Notes: generated by a model not told the origin, from the sequence alone. DNA of 43,228 bases from Candidatus Chloroploca sp. Khr17 (GCF_004138165.1 NZ_RYFF01000044.1:1-43228); one strand, 5' to 3'. Shown: positions 18,046-26,855, counted from the stretch's first letter. Program-made: numbers and translations.

Positions 18046-20483
18046 CAGCTTAAGGGCGAAATTGCAATGCGGAAGAACCACTGGTCAAGCGCCGCCACCG
18101 CACTAATAAGATAGATCGCAACAATCATGATCTGCGCCCAGCGCCCACGTTGCCAGTAGCGCCCGGCATAGACGGCCCAGCAGATCGCGATGATCGGCAG
18201 AATATAGAAGAGTTGCTTGTCCACCATCGAAATGCGATAGCCAGCCAGCATAAAGACGACCGACACCGAGAACCAGGCCGCCAGGATGACCCCCGCGAGC
18301 GGGCGCTTCCAGAGATGCAAGAACCCCGGGATCGTAAAGAGCAGCGGGAAGGCCAACCCATAGAAGAGGTAGCGCCCCGGCCAGATCCGATAGTCAAAAG
18401 CCTGGAAGAACGACCACATATAGAGGTGGAAGGGTGCCCGCTCAACGCCGACACTGCTCGCACCCTGGCTAAAGACCGTCGCAAAATAGGGTATGCTCCG
18501 CTCGATAATCGGCAGGATATACTGCCCATAGTAGACAATCGTTACGACCAGAATCGCCATCCCGGTCGCCTGCCAGATCGGCTTGATCCGCGTCCGCAGC
18601 GCCGCCCACTCGTCACCCTGGGGTGCTGCCGCCAGCACAATCAGCGTGAGCAGCACCAGAAAGACCCCCATAAAGACCGCTGTCACGGTATAAATCAGGA
18701 ACGTAACGGTCAGCATCAGGCTAAAGATGACCATCGGCCCGCGCTCGTGGATCCGTTCCCAGGTACACACAAGGAAGGTCGTTGCTACCAGGGTCATCCA
18801 GAGCCCGAAGGTCGTCGGCACATTGCCCCAGGCATGCAAGAGAAACGTGACGGGCATCACTGCATACATCGCCGCCGCAAAGATGACATTGCGTGCGTTA
18901 AGCCCAAAGCGCCAGCCGAGCAGGCCGATCAGAATGATACGTGAGCTATCGGCCAGCGCACTCAGCATATTGATCGACAACGGCATCGGCCACGGCAACA
19001 AACCAAGCGGAGCCGCAAACATATGAAAATAGGGCGAATAGGGAATGACCGGGCGATTCTCGCCCCATTCTGCCGTTGGCATTGTGCTCTCATTGAGCGG
19101 ACTATTGAGCCCATAGAGCAAGGGCAGTTGTCCTTCAATGATCCAGCGGGCGCGATCCATATGCCACTGCACATCGATCGCGACAAAATAGGGATAGAGC
19201 ATGCCACCCGCTTTGAACCAGTAGCTCACAAAAAAGATGAGCAACAAACCACTCGTCAGGGGGGCGGGATGCAGCCAATGATTGTTTTGGTCTTCTTCAA
19301 CCGTGATGGCCCCAATCGACGCAAGCATCCAGTTGGTTGCGGGAATCAGCGCCAGCGCCAGCACGATGCTCCAGATCGCCAGGCCCGCCAGGCGTGGCAG
19401 GAAGAAATTGGTTGGGAACCGGTAGAACATCAACGCCCAGGCCCCCACCAGCAGTACCAGTAACCCGCCGATCAGAGGCACCAGTTCGCCCCATCGGTGC
19501 AGCGCTGCTCGTGCCATAAACCTAGTCGTGTCACCGATACGCAGCATGCTCAGACAGCCATAGACCCCCAGCACCATCGTCAGCATATAAAAGAGGTTTG
19601 CCCATGGAGGCACGGCACTGCGGATGATGCCTGTTCCGGCTGCCGGGGCGACCACGACCCGCGAGATCAGCACCCCAAGCTCACGCGGATCATTATAGAC
19701 ATTCGCTTGAAGCGCCAACTCAAGATCGCCATTGCTCATCAGACTCGCGGGAATATGCAGATGGATCATCCGCTCTTCGCCCCGGTCAGGAATGGCAATC
19801 ATCGGCACCCCATTCACCAGCAACGTCGCCTCAACCGGTTGTTGGTTTGGATGCGCCGCAATCAGTCGGATATGGGCTGTCCAGGCCCCCCGGCCCAGTC
19901 CTGGCATCACAATCTGGCTCTCGCCCTGGGTCCAGCGATAGGTGCGTGCCGGGGCAATGGTCAAGGTGCCAACCAGATCTGTGGGAGGTTCAGGATCGCC
20001 CACCAGCGGCGACACCGTCTGGATCGTGACCGTCTCGGCCTCAAGCAGATCGGGCGTCAGCTTGGCCACCAGTGTCCGCTCGCTCAGGCGGGGCATCTCG
20101 ACACGGATGCCATCAACAGCGATGGCCACCTGGCGCAACGCCCGATCAGGCTGAGCGGGGTTAGCCTCAAACGTCGCAATCCAGACCCCATCGCGTTGCC
20201 CGGGGATCGCCAACTCACGCTCGCCGGCAGGCCACGCAAACTGCTCACTCGCCCCACTTGCATCTATTTCGCGCCCGTTAAAATCCTGCAGAAACGCGAC
20301 ATCGCGATTAGTGCCGAGATCGATCACCACCGTAGGACGGGCGGTATACGCAACCGTCAAGAGCATGATCGTCAATAGGATGAGCAGGATATAGGGACGC
20401 AGATCGCCAATCCGTGGCACAGTCAAGGCCGAGCCCCTACTCTGTTGCCGTGAGATGGTACCCGGTGCGGTAGATCTCGCCAT
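18045..20483 (-). CDS. Large membrane protein with duplicated extracytoplasmic beta-sandwich and GT-C-like core
   Basis: An 812-aa protein, first gene of the minus-strand locus. A membrane helix at about 30-47 is followed by two similar extracytoplasmic beta domains, about 65-170 and 175-285: the first has FAWPAGERELAIPG and VAIAVDGIRV, the second YRWTQGESQIVMPG and ATLLVNGVPM, at matching positions. The C-terminal two-thirds is many-pass membrane with loops such as DVQWHMDRARWI, typical of GT-C or O-antigen ligase-like proteins. I do not recognise a named family. Its stop overlaps the next start by one base. The beta repeats may bind the growing glycan; this is inference. Confidence 0.75.
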   Translation of the reverse strand: MARSTAPGTISRQQSRGSALTVPRIGDLRPYILLILLTIMLLTVAYTARPTVVIDLGTNRDVAFLQDFNGREIDASGASEQFAWPAGERELAIPGQRDGVWIATFEANPAQPDRALRQVAIAVDGIRVEMPRLSERTLVAKLTPDLLEAETVTIQTVSPLVGDPEPPTDLVGTLTIAPARTYRWTQGESQIVMPGLGRGAWTAHIRLIAAHPNQQPVEATLLVNGVPMIAIPDRGEERMIHLHIPASLMSNGDLELALQANVYNDPRELGVLISRVVVAPAAGTGIIRSAVPPWANLFYMLTMVLGVYGCLSMLRIGDTTRFMARAALHRWGELVPLIGGLLVLLVGAWALMFYRFPTNFFLPRLAGLAIWSIVLALALIPATNWMLASIGAITVEEDQNNHWLHPAPLTSGLLLIFFVSYWFKAGGMLYPYFVAIDVQWHMDRARWIIEGQLPLLYGLNSPLNESTMPTAEWGENRPVIPYSPYFHMFAAPLGLLPWPMPLSINMLSALADSSRIILIGLLGWRFGLNARNVIFAAAMYAVMPVTFLLHAWGNVPTTFGLWMTLVATTFLVCTWERIHERGPMVIFSLMLTVTFLIYTVTAVFMGVFLVLLTLIVLAAAPQGDEWAALRTRIKPIWQATGMAILVVTIVYYGQYILPIIERSIPYFATVFSQGASSVGVERAPFHLYMWSFFQAFDYRIWPGRYLFYGLAFPLLFTIPGFLHLWKRPLAGVILAAWFSVSVVFMLAGYRISMVDKQLFYILPIIAICWAVYAGRYWQRGRWAQIMIVAIYLISAVAALDQWFFRIAISPLS

Positions 20484-20526
20484 ACGCTAACTCTTACTCC
20501 GTAGGGTTGTCTCAATACGATTGTGC

Positions 20527-20567
20527 CGCTGGTCAACAAGCCAGCTACGCTGGCTTGTTGACCAGCG
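20527..20567. repeat. 18-bp-stem hairpin in the divergent gap
   Basis: Arms 20527-20544 and 20550-20567 are perfect, loop CTACG. The gap 20484-20803 lies between the minus-strand glycan operon and a plus-strand cluster, so both start here; the hairpin would be in the leader of the minus-strand mRNA rather than at an end. I found no convincing promoter boxes in the remaining about 240 bases. Confidence 0.7.
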
Positions 20568-20803
20568 ACGAAAAAAAGCTTGAGGGTCGCGGACCCCCAG
20601 GGCAACGACAAGACACTTGATTGTACCAGAAATGCCAAGGCCCGCAACCCGTACGGGCGAAGCAGTCAGGGCTGATGCACGGATTGCACGACTGTGGTAG
20701 CATGATGCCACCCCGCCGCATGCCTCCGTTGAGAGGATCCTGGTCGTTTTGATCGCTAGGTGCCTTGCGGTGGCAGCGCAATCGAGAGGAAGGAAGCAAG
20801 TTG

Positions 20804-21049
20804 ATGACATCTCCAACCAAGCATTTTTTTGACATTGACCTCCAGCATGGCGTGTTGCCGGTCTCGAAAGCGGCCAGTTCGCTGGCATCAATGATCCGGC
20901 ACTCGGCCCAGAACCAGCGCCCCGTCGTGATTACGCAGAAGGGGAAACCAACGGCGGTTTTGCTCTCCATCGAGTTGTTTGACGCGCTGCGAGCCCGGGT
21001 GGCGGCAGCCAACAAGCCCGCTGCTCAGCCGCAGGAGGCGGAGGGCTAG
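20804..21049 (+). CDS. Orphan Phd/YefM-family antitoxin
   Basis: An 81-aa protein with the Phd/YefM N-terminal DNA-binding fold: VLPVSKAASSLASMI, then RPVVITQKGKPTAVLLS. In this family the N-terminus binds the operator and the C-terminus wraps a toxin such as Doc, YoeB or RelE. The C-terminal part here (RVAAANKPAAQPQEAEG) is short and alanine-rich. I chose the ATG at 20804, which has a GAGGAAGGAAG site eight bases upstream; a TTG 13 codons earlier is less likely. No toxin gene follows: the next gene, 75 bases on, is a pRiA4b-type protein. It could be a solitary regulator. Confidence 0.8.
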   Translation: MTSPTKHFFDIDLQHGVLPVSKAASSLASMIRHSAQNQRPVVITQKGKPTAVLLSIELFDALRARVAAANKPAAQPQEAEG

Positions 21050-21124
21050 GGGTCAGCCCCGCCCCTGGTGGCGCGAGCAGATTGATCAGCGCTGTTCTGC
21101 GCGAAGTTGCCTATGGAGGTTCAG

Positions 21125-21685
21125 ATGCCCCGTAAAGCCGCTGCGGTTCCGAGCCGCGTCTATCAACTGAAGATTACCCTCAAGGACATCAAGCCGCCGA
21201 TCTGGCGGCGGGTTGAGGTTGCCGACACTATTACGCTGGCAACGCTTCACACGATCATCCAGGCCGCAATGGGTTGGACAGACTCGCATCTGCATATGTT
21301 CAGTGTCGGACGGGTCGCCTACGGTGTGCCGCACCCGAACGATGACGAGGATGTCCGCGATGAGCGTCGGTTCAAGCTGAACGATGTGCTCACCGCGCCT
21401 AAGCAGAAGCTGAGCTACGAGTATGACTTTGGCGATAGTTGGACCCACGAGGTGCAACTTGAGAAGGTGCTTGCCCCTGAGCCGGGGGTGAGTTATCCGC
21501 GTTGCACGGCAGGGAAACGGGCCTGCCCGCCTGAGGATTGTGGCGGGGTCTGGGGTTACGCCAATTTCCTGGAGGCGATCAGCGACCCCGAGCACCCCGA
21601 ACACGAGGATCTGCTCGATTGGATTGGCGGTGAGTTCGACCCCGAGGCGTTTGACCTCGCTGCGGTCAATGCGATGTGGCGTTAG
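21125..21685 (+). CDS. pRiA4b ORF-3-like family protein
   Basis: A 186-aa protein matching the plasmid pRiA4b ORF-3 family: YQLKITLKDIKPPIWRRVEV at the N-terminus, TLATLHTIIQAAMGW, DSHLHMF, then YEYDFGDSWTHEV, CPPEDCGGVWGY and a C-terminal EFDPEAFD. The conserved Tyr/Asp/Gly/Asp/Trp block and the Cys/Asp-Cys-Gly-Gly block are intact. The family's biochemical role is unknown. The ATG at 21125 has GGAGG five bases upstream; two earlier start codons in frame lack this. The SWIM gene starts 20 bases after the stop, so they are probably co-transcribed. Confidence 0.9.
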   Translation: MPRKAAAVPSRVYQLKITLKDIKPPIWRRVEVADTITLATLHTIIQAAMGWTDSHLHMFSVGRVAYGVPHPNDDEDVRDERRFKLNDVLTAPKQKLSYEYDFGDSWTHEVQLEKVLAPEPGVSYPRCTAGKRACPPEDCGGVWGYANFLEAISDPEHPEHEDLLDWIGGEFDPEAFDLAAVNAMWR

Positions 21686-21705
21686 GTGAAACTGGGGAAG
21701 TGACG

Positions 21706-23556
21706 ATGGACGATAAGCCATCCAGAGGCGAGCCAGTTCAACGGCCTTCTTTGAGTGAGGCGCAGATCCGTCAATATGCGAGTGCCGAGTCGTTTGCGCG
21801 GGGCAGGCACTATGCAGAGGAGGGTGCGGTTGGCCCGCTGGTGTTGCGTGGCGATCTGCTGCGGGCCGAGGTTGAGGGCAGCGCATATGAGCCTTACCAG
21901 GTGACCGTCAGGATCGATGCTGGCGGGGTGCGTGCTGCCAGTTGTTCGTGCCCCTACGATTGGGGCGGCTGGTGCAAGCATATCGTGGCAACCTTGCTGG
22001 TGTATGCCAAGGCCGAGACAGACGCGATCGAGGTGCGTCCGCCGCTTGCCGTGCTGCTTGCCGGGCTCGAGCGCGACCAGCTTGAGGCCCTGGTGCTCCA
22101 TATGGCTGTCCACGATCCGGAACTGACCGAGCGCATCGATGCCATGATTGGTGCGTCGATCGCTGCCCCCGTTGCTTTGCCCAGTTCAGAGGTCGGTTCG
22201 GTCACAGGTCGGCGTACGACAGTTGATGTGCCGGCCTTCCTCAAGCAGATCCGTCGTATCTTCCGCGCCGAGCGCGCTGATGACTATCTGGCTTATGAGC
22301 GCATCCTGGAGAATCTGGATCCGCTGGTAGAAGAGATCCGCAGCTTGCTCGATGACAACGCTGCCCATGATGCGTTGCCATTGATCGAGGCGCTGACCGA
22401 TGAGTATACCGAGGCCTGGATCGCTTACGACGACTCCGACGGCGAGTTGGGAGCCTTCTTTTTCAATCTGGGCGAGCTCTGGGCCCTGGCGCTGCTCGGG
22501 GCTCCGCTCAAAAAGGCGGAGTTGAATAAGTGGCGCGAGCGGCTAGAGGGGTGGGCCGCGAGCGCCGAAGCGTATGGCTGCGATGGCTTGAACCTCGCGC
22601 TTCAGGCCGCAGATGAGGGCTGGAGTGAGCCGTGGATTGATGCGGCGATCCTCGGTGAGGCGAGGCCCGATGCCGTGCCGATCGTCCCTTACGATAGTGA
22701 CTTGTTGGCGATCCGCCTGCGCATCCTCGAGCGTAGCGGCCACGCCCAGGAGGCGCTGAATCTAGCGGCAGCGGTGGGGATGTATCGCGAGCAGGTGCTG
22801 CTGCTGGTGCGCATGGGCCGTGTCGCCGAAGCGGTCGCGTTGGGCCGCCAACACTTCACCAACGCAATGCAGGCGTTTAGCCTCGCCTCTGCGCTGCACG
22901 AGCGTGGCGAACGAGAGCAAGCACTGGCGATTGGTGAGCACGGGCTGAGCCTTGGTGGAACCGACACGAGCGACTACGCGGAGCAGCAGGCGCGGGCGCG
23001 TCTGGCCGCCTGGTTGGTCGATCTGGCCGCGAGCCAGGGGCGCATTGATCTCGCTCTGCATGCCGGGGCCGAGGCGCTGCGGGTCACGCCCGAGTTGGGC
23101 CTGTACCAGCGCCTGGCGGAACTCGCCGGTGCCCACCCCGAGGCCTGCGACGGAGGCTGGCCCGCGCTGCGCGAGCAACTCCTTGCGGCTCTACGCACCA
23201 GCAAGAGTTGGATGGTCGCGGGTAAGATCGACATCTTTCTTCACGAAGGACTGCTTGACCACGCGATTGCTGCCCTCGGAACCCACCCGAACAGCGACGA
23301 CCTGGTGCGAGTGATGGATGCCGCGACGCAAACCCATCCAGACTGGGTCATCAGAGCGGCGATCTCTCGTGCGACGGCGATCATGGATGCTGGCAAGGCC
23401 CAGCACTATGACGCGGCGGTCGAATGGCTCTGCCGGGCGCAGGCTGCCTACAAGGTGGCGGGCCGCCTGCCCGATTGGAAGGCCTATTTGCAGAGTTTGC
23501 GGCTGAAGCATGGGCGGAAGCGCAAGTTGATAGGGCTGCTGGATCGGCAATTTTGA
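21706..23556 (+). CDS. SWIM zinc-finger protein with long helical C-terminus
   Basis: A 616-aa cytoplasmic protein. Residues 80-92 (CSCPYDWGGWCKH) give the SWIM signature C-x-C-x7-C-x-H, preceded by the usual beta strands. SWIM domains bind zinc and mediate DNA or protein contacts. The remaining about 500 residues are alpha-helical with alanine-rich repeats (LALQAADEGWSEPW, AEQQARARLAAWLVDLAAS) resembling TPR-like hairpins, as in many bacterial SWIM proteins. I chose the ATG at 21706, after GGGGAAG; the earlier GTG overlaps the preceding gene. No enzymatic motif is seen. The neighbours suggest a regulatory or stress role, but nothing specific. Confidence 0.88.
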   Translation: MDDKPSRGEPVQRPSLSEAQIRQYASAESFARGRHYAEEGAVGPLVLRGDLLRAEVEGSAYEPYQVTVRIDAGGVRAASCSCPYDWGGWCKHIVATLLVYAKAETDAIEVRPPLAVLLAGLERDQLEALVLHMAVHDPELTERIDAMIGASIAAPVALPSSEVGSVTGRRTTVDVPAFLKQIRRIFRAERADDYLAYERILENLDPLVEEIRSLLDDNAAHDALPLIEALTDEYTEAWIAYDDSDGELGAFFFNLGELWALALLGAPLKKAELNKWRERLEGWAASAEAYGCDGLNLALQAADEGWSEPWIDAAILGEARPDAVPIVPYDSDLLAIRLRILERSGHAQEALNLAAAVGMYREQVLLLVRMGRVAEAVALGRQHFTNAMQAFSLASALHERGEREQALAIGEHGLSLGGTDTSDYAEQQARARLAAWLVDLAASQGRIDLALHAGAEALRVTPELGLYQRLAELAGAHPEACDGGWPALREQLLAALRTSKSWMVAGKIDIFLHEGLLDHAIAALGTHPNSDDLVRVMDAATQTHPDWVIRAAISRATAIMDAGKAQHYDAAVEWLCRAQAAYKVAGRLPDWKAYLQSLRLKHGRKRKLIGLLDRQF

Positions 23557-23583
23557 CGAGCTCCTGAGGCGAAAGACAGGAAA

Positions 23584-24489
23584 ATGAAACCCTTCCAAGT
23601 CTATGCTTATGGTGTCATCGCTTCCAGCGAACTGCATCTGCTGAGCATGGCGTTCCCTTCACCCGATAGTTACGCCGAGATTGCCGAAAGCCATTTCATG
23701 ACCGGAGGCGAGGCTCTGAATTCGGCCATTGTCTTGAGCCGCCTGGGGGTAAGTGTCCAACTCGACGGCAACTGGATCGGCGCTACGCCAATTGGCGAGC
23801 GCTTGCTGGCAACCATCGCTCGTTACGGCATTGACACGCAGCGCTTGCGGGTCGAGCCTGGCTTTGCCGGGGTGCGGGAAATCGTCTTTTCCGACGAGCG
23901 TACCCGAACGATCTTTGGCAACTACGTTGATCTCTTGTCCACGACGCGGAAGTGGAATATCCCCAGGAAAGACGATCTCGCCAAAGCGCGGCTCGTCTGT
24001 GTTGACCCGCCGTTTCAAGCCGAAAGCGCCCTGGTCGGGGCGTACGCCGTCGAGTTGGGCGTGCCCTTTGTCTCGATTGACTGCCCGTACGACCAGGCTT
24101 TGGCCAGTAGCGCCGCCGCCGTGATCATCTCGGGGGAATTTCGCAACCGAGCCTATCCCCAGGTCGCATTACCCGAATTGTTTGCCGCCTACCAGCAGCG
24201 TGCGCAAGGGTTGGTTGTGCTTACCGTGGGTGATGAAGCCATCTTGTATGGCCGCAAGGGGGCGCCTAGCAAGCAGTTCAAGCCCTATGCAGTCAACGTG
24301 ATCGACAGTGCCGGGGCCGGGGATTCATTTCGGGCCGGCGTCATCTATGGCATGTTGCAGCAGTGGAGCGACGAGCAAACCATCCAGTATGCGGCAGCCG
24401 TCGCAGGCATGGTGTGCGCCAGCTTCCCCGGCGTGCTCAACAGCCCCACCCATGCCGAAGTTATGCGCTTTATGCAAGGGGAGCGGTGA
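23584..24489 (+). CDS. PfkB-family carbohydrate kinase
   Basis: A 301-aa ribokinase-like enzyme. The N-terminal GGEALNSAIVLSRLG takes the place of the family's G-G-x-x-x-N-x-A sugar-binding motif and VIDSAGAGDSFRAGVIYG (from about 239) holds the catalytic Asp247 and anion hole. The N-terminus begins directly with the strand AYGVIASSELHL. Family members phosphorylate ribose, fructose, adenosine and related compounds; the exact substrate cannot be read. It follows the SWIM gene by 27 bases with no terminator between, so it may belong to that operon, and it ends convergently 49 bases before DUF389. Confidence 0.88.
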   Translation: MKPFQVYAYGVIASSELHLLSMAFPSPDSYAEIAESHFMTGGEALNSAIVLSRLGVSVQLDGNWIGATPIGERLLATIARYGIDTQRLRVEPGFAGVREIVFSDERTRTIFGNYVDLLSTTRKWNIPRKDDLAKARLVCVDPPFQAESALVGAYAVELGVPFVSIDCPYDQALASSAAAVIISGEFRNRAYPQVALPELFAAYQQRAQGLVVLTVGDEAILYGRKGAPSKQFKPYAVNVIDSAGAGDSFRAGVIYGMLQQWSDEQTIQYAAAVAGMVCASFPGVLNSPTHAEVMRFMQGER

Positions 24490-24538
24490 TCTATGGCTGC
24501 GATCTATCGATCATGCCTGGGTTGCGGCAGACACTCGC

Positions 24539-25552
24539 TCAAGGCCCTGGCGCACTGGCCTCTTTGGTGCTGATCTGACGTAACTTGAGATTGACCGGGC
24601 GACGGATCTCGTTCGCCAGTTCTTCAGCGAGCGACTGCGCCGGCAGAAGCGGATCATTTCCCTCGATAGTGGCATAGAACTGATCACCGCTGATGCTGAC
24701 CGCGATCACGTCATACGTCGTACCCTCCAGCCAAGCCCTGACGATATCCGTCGCGTTATTGATGGTCAGACGCCGATCAAGTGCCTCGTAGCTTGTAATG
24801 GTCAAGGGCAGGCTAACGATCAGAATGCCGACCGCAAAGATCATGAAGCCCTTGCGCCGTAGCTGGATCTGATTGGGGGCAGCGGCCAGTTTTCCGAGGC
24901 CAACCAGCCAGAGCACGACCCCCCCAGCGAGCAAAATGGCGAGACAGTTGGTCAGAAAGAGCACAAGCGCGCCCACAGCAGCGTTCAACTCACTCTGCTG
25001 GAGGGCGATCCCAACGACGCAGAGCGGGGGGACGAGCGAGATCGCGATGGCGACCCCACCAATCGAGTCGGCGATCTCATCGCGTGAAATAATGAAAGCC
25101 CCTGCCGCCCCCGAGCCCAGGGCGGTGAGCAGGGCGTAGAGGTCGGGCTGAATGCGCGACGTGATCTCACTATTGCTTGCAAAGGCAATTCCGCCGTCGG
25201 GGACCAACGTCGCGAGCAAAAAAGCCGTGAAGATTACGCTGAATACGCCCAGAATGACCAGGCCAGATGCCGCGAGCGCTCGCGGCAATGAACCCATCAC
25301 CACCGCAGCGGTGGTTGCCATAATTGGCCCCATCAACGGCGCCACGATCATCGCACCGATGACGGTTGCCGTCGAAGAGGAGAGCAGACCGTAGGTCGCG
25401 ATCAAGGTCGCCAGGAGCAGCAGCACGAAAAAGTTGAACAAACGCCGCTGGCGCAAAGGCCCTTCGATAAAGAGTTTGCTTTCAAACGTATCCAAGTACG
25501 CCGGGTCGAAACCAAAGCCGCTTGCTTGTCTGGTGGCTGAGGGTAAAGCCAT
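24539..25552 (-). CDS. DUF389 family membrane protein
   Basis: A 337-aa membrane protein of the DUF389 (TIGR00341-like) family. Residues 1-35 are cytoplasmic (FESKLFIEGPLRQRRL), then TYGLLSSSTATVIGAMIVAPLMGPIM, the family's signature helix with conserved Gly, Ala and Pro, and about five further hydrophobic segments including SIGGVAIAISLVPPLCVVGIAL. The soluble C-terminus of about 90 residues contains EALDRRLTINNATDIV. No function has been established for the family. The ATG has AGGAT upstream and a good promoter lies 57 bases before it. It converges with the PfkB gene. Confidence 0.92.
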   Translation of the reverse strand: MALPSATRQASGFGFDPAYLDTFESKLFIEGPLRQRRLFNFFVLLLLATLIATYGLLSSSTATVIGAMIVAPLMGPIMATTAAVVMGSLPRALAASGLVILGVFSVIFTAFLLATLVPDGGIAFASNSEITSRIQPDLYALLTALGSGAAGAFIISRDEIADSIGGVAIAISLVPPLCVVGIALQQSELNAAVGALVLFLTNCLAILLAGGVVLWLVGLGKLAAAPNQIQLRRKGFMIFAVGILIVSLPLTITSYEALDRRLTINNATDIVRAWLEGTTYDVIAVSISGDQFYATIEGNDPLLPAQSLAEELANEIRRPVNLKLRQISTKEASAPGP

Positions 25553-25608
25553 TGTTCACATCCTTAAGTTATCCCATCTCCGATGGCAGAATTTGGCTTG
25601 CAGATGGT

Positions 25609-25636
25609 ATTATACCAAGTCCCATAAAGCTCGCAA
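25609..25636 (-). promoter_or_regulatory. Promoter of the DUF389 gene
   Basis: On the minus strand TTGCGA (25631-25636) and TATAAT (25609-25614) are 16 bases apart, and TGG precedes the -10 box, making it an extended -10. Transcription would start near 25602, leaving a leader of about 50 bases. Confidence 0.6.
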
Positions 25637-25907
25637 CGCACCCGTAGGCGCAGCAGCCTATGTGCCTCCCTCATCGGTGACCACAAGTTCGACCATGGCG
25701 AATCGTCCCTTTACACTTGCATTTTGTTTGACTCTCTTCGCTTATTTTATCAAGGTAAGCCAGGAAGCCGTTGTCCGAGCCGAGGAGTCGATTTTTAATC
25801 CTGGGTTGAGTCATATTCAGGGATTGCATTTACCAAGAAGATGACTCGCTCGGGTTGCTGAGGTTGCTCAGCTTTGCTGAGGGGGGTGGACGATCACGGT
25901 TGCGCTC
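25637..25907. other. Intergenic stretch without recognised features
   Basis: Together with 25553-25636 this makes a 355-base gap between two divergent genes. It is noticeably AT-richer than the genes around it. An open frame runs across part of it (reaching back into DUF389 antisense) but its translation shows no family or domain. I see no repeat, RNA gene or clear plus-strand promoter here. Confidence 0.5.
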
Positions 25908-26855
25908 GTGGTGCTCTTTCTCCCATTGATTGCCCTGGCTGTGACGGCGCTTACGCTATTGGGCCTGTTCCTGGTTCGACGCTGGTTTGAACGACGCGAT
26001 GAACGCACTAAGGTTCCCTGTGCACATTGCCAGACCCCGATCTTCCCAACGGCCCTCTTCTGCCCACATTGTCGTCAAGCTAACGAGCATCCCCGTCAAG
26101 TGGGTGTCTTTGGTCAGGCACGCAATACACCTGCCCTGGATCGGACGGCTCACCGGGTGCAGTTGATTGGGCGCAAGCGCTGTCCAGTCTGCGCAACCCG
26201 TCTGCCTGCCAAAACCATCCGCCAGGGTTGCCCGAGTTGCCATACAGTCACATTTAACGATCTCAGTGAGGCCAATGTCTTCTTACGTTCGCTCGATCAG
26301 AAGCTTCCCCTTACCCTGGTTATCTGTAGTGTGCTCGGTTTCGTCCCGTTGCTTGGCCTGGTACCGGGAATTATCTACTATCGCGTGAGTCTGATCGCCA
26401 GCCTGCGTGCTTATATTCCCACTTCGATTGGTTGTTTCACCCGCTGGGGTTGGCGCTTCGCTGCAATGTTTTTGATTATGCTCCAACCCTTTTTCCTGGG
26501 GTGGTTGACTTTACCCGCCATGGCTCTGATGAACTACTTTGTCTATCGCCGGGTTTTGCAAAGCATGATGGGAGGTCTGCCCCAACCAGTAACGGTAGCG
26601 AGCGCTCCCGCAGGTATGTATACGGCCATGGCAGGAGGTGCAGGCAGCGCACCTATCCCGGTTTCTTTGCCGCCCGCAGCCTTGCCCGAGATAACACAAC
26701 CCGTCCCGCTGGCTGGAACAGATCCGCGTATAGCACTCAATCCGTCGCCCCCAAAGCGGGTGTGCGTTGCCTGTGGTCAAGCAAACCCGGCGACGTATCG
26801 TTTCTGTACAAGCTGTGGAGCCACCCTGGAGGCTGATCCACCTGAGCCAGTCTAA
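25908..26855 (+). CDS. Membrane protein with three zinc ribbons
   Basis: A 315-aa protein of mixed architecture. A membrane helix lies at about 3-23. Two zinc ribbons follow: Cys38/41/52/55 and Cys92/95/108/111. Residues about 135-215 contain two to three membrane helices (SVLGFVPLLGLVPGIIYY and following). After a proline/alanine linker the C-terminus has a third ribbon, Cys286/289/300/303 (VCVACGQ...FCTSCG). No enzyme motif is present. Ribbon-membrane proteins of this type are common and uncharacterised. The start is uncertain: the frame opens after a TGA at 25878 and the first start codon is GTG at 25908. Its stop codon lies within the target duplication of a MITE that follows immediately. 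Confidence 0.75.
   Translation: MVLFLPLIALAVTALTLLGLFLVRRWFERRDERTKVPCAHCQTPIFPTALFCPHCRQANEHPRQVGVFGQARNTPALDRTAHRVQLIGRKRCPVCATRLPAKTIRQGCPSCHTVTFNDLSEANVFLRSLDQKLPLTLVICSVLGFVPLLGLVPGIIYYRVSLIASLRAYIPTSIGCFTRWGWRFAAMFLIMLQPFFLGWLTLPAMALMNYFVYRRVLQSMMGGLPQPVTVASAPAGMYTAMAGGAGSAPIPVSLPPAALPEITQPVPLAGTDPRIALNPSPPKRVCVACGQANPATYRFCTSCGATLEADPPEPV

Noticed and set aside
20804-21124. Toxin partner for the Phd antitoxin
   Set aside because: No open frame of suitable size in the 75 bases downstream; the following gene is a pRiA4b-type protein, not Doc, YoeB or RelE.
25434-25844. 136-codon plus-strand open frame reaching into the gap after DUF389
   Set aside because: Half is antisense to DUF389, the rest has no ribosome site or family resemblance.
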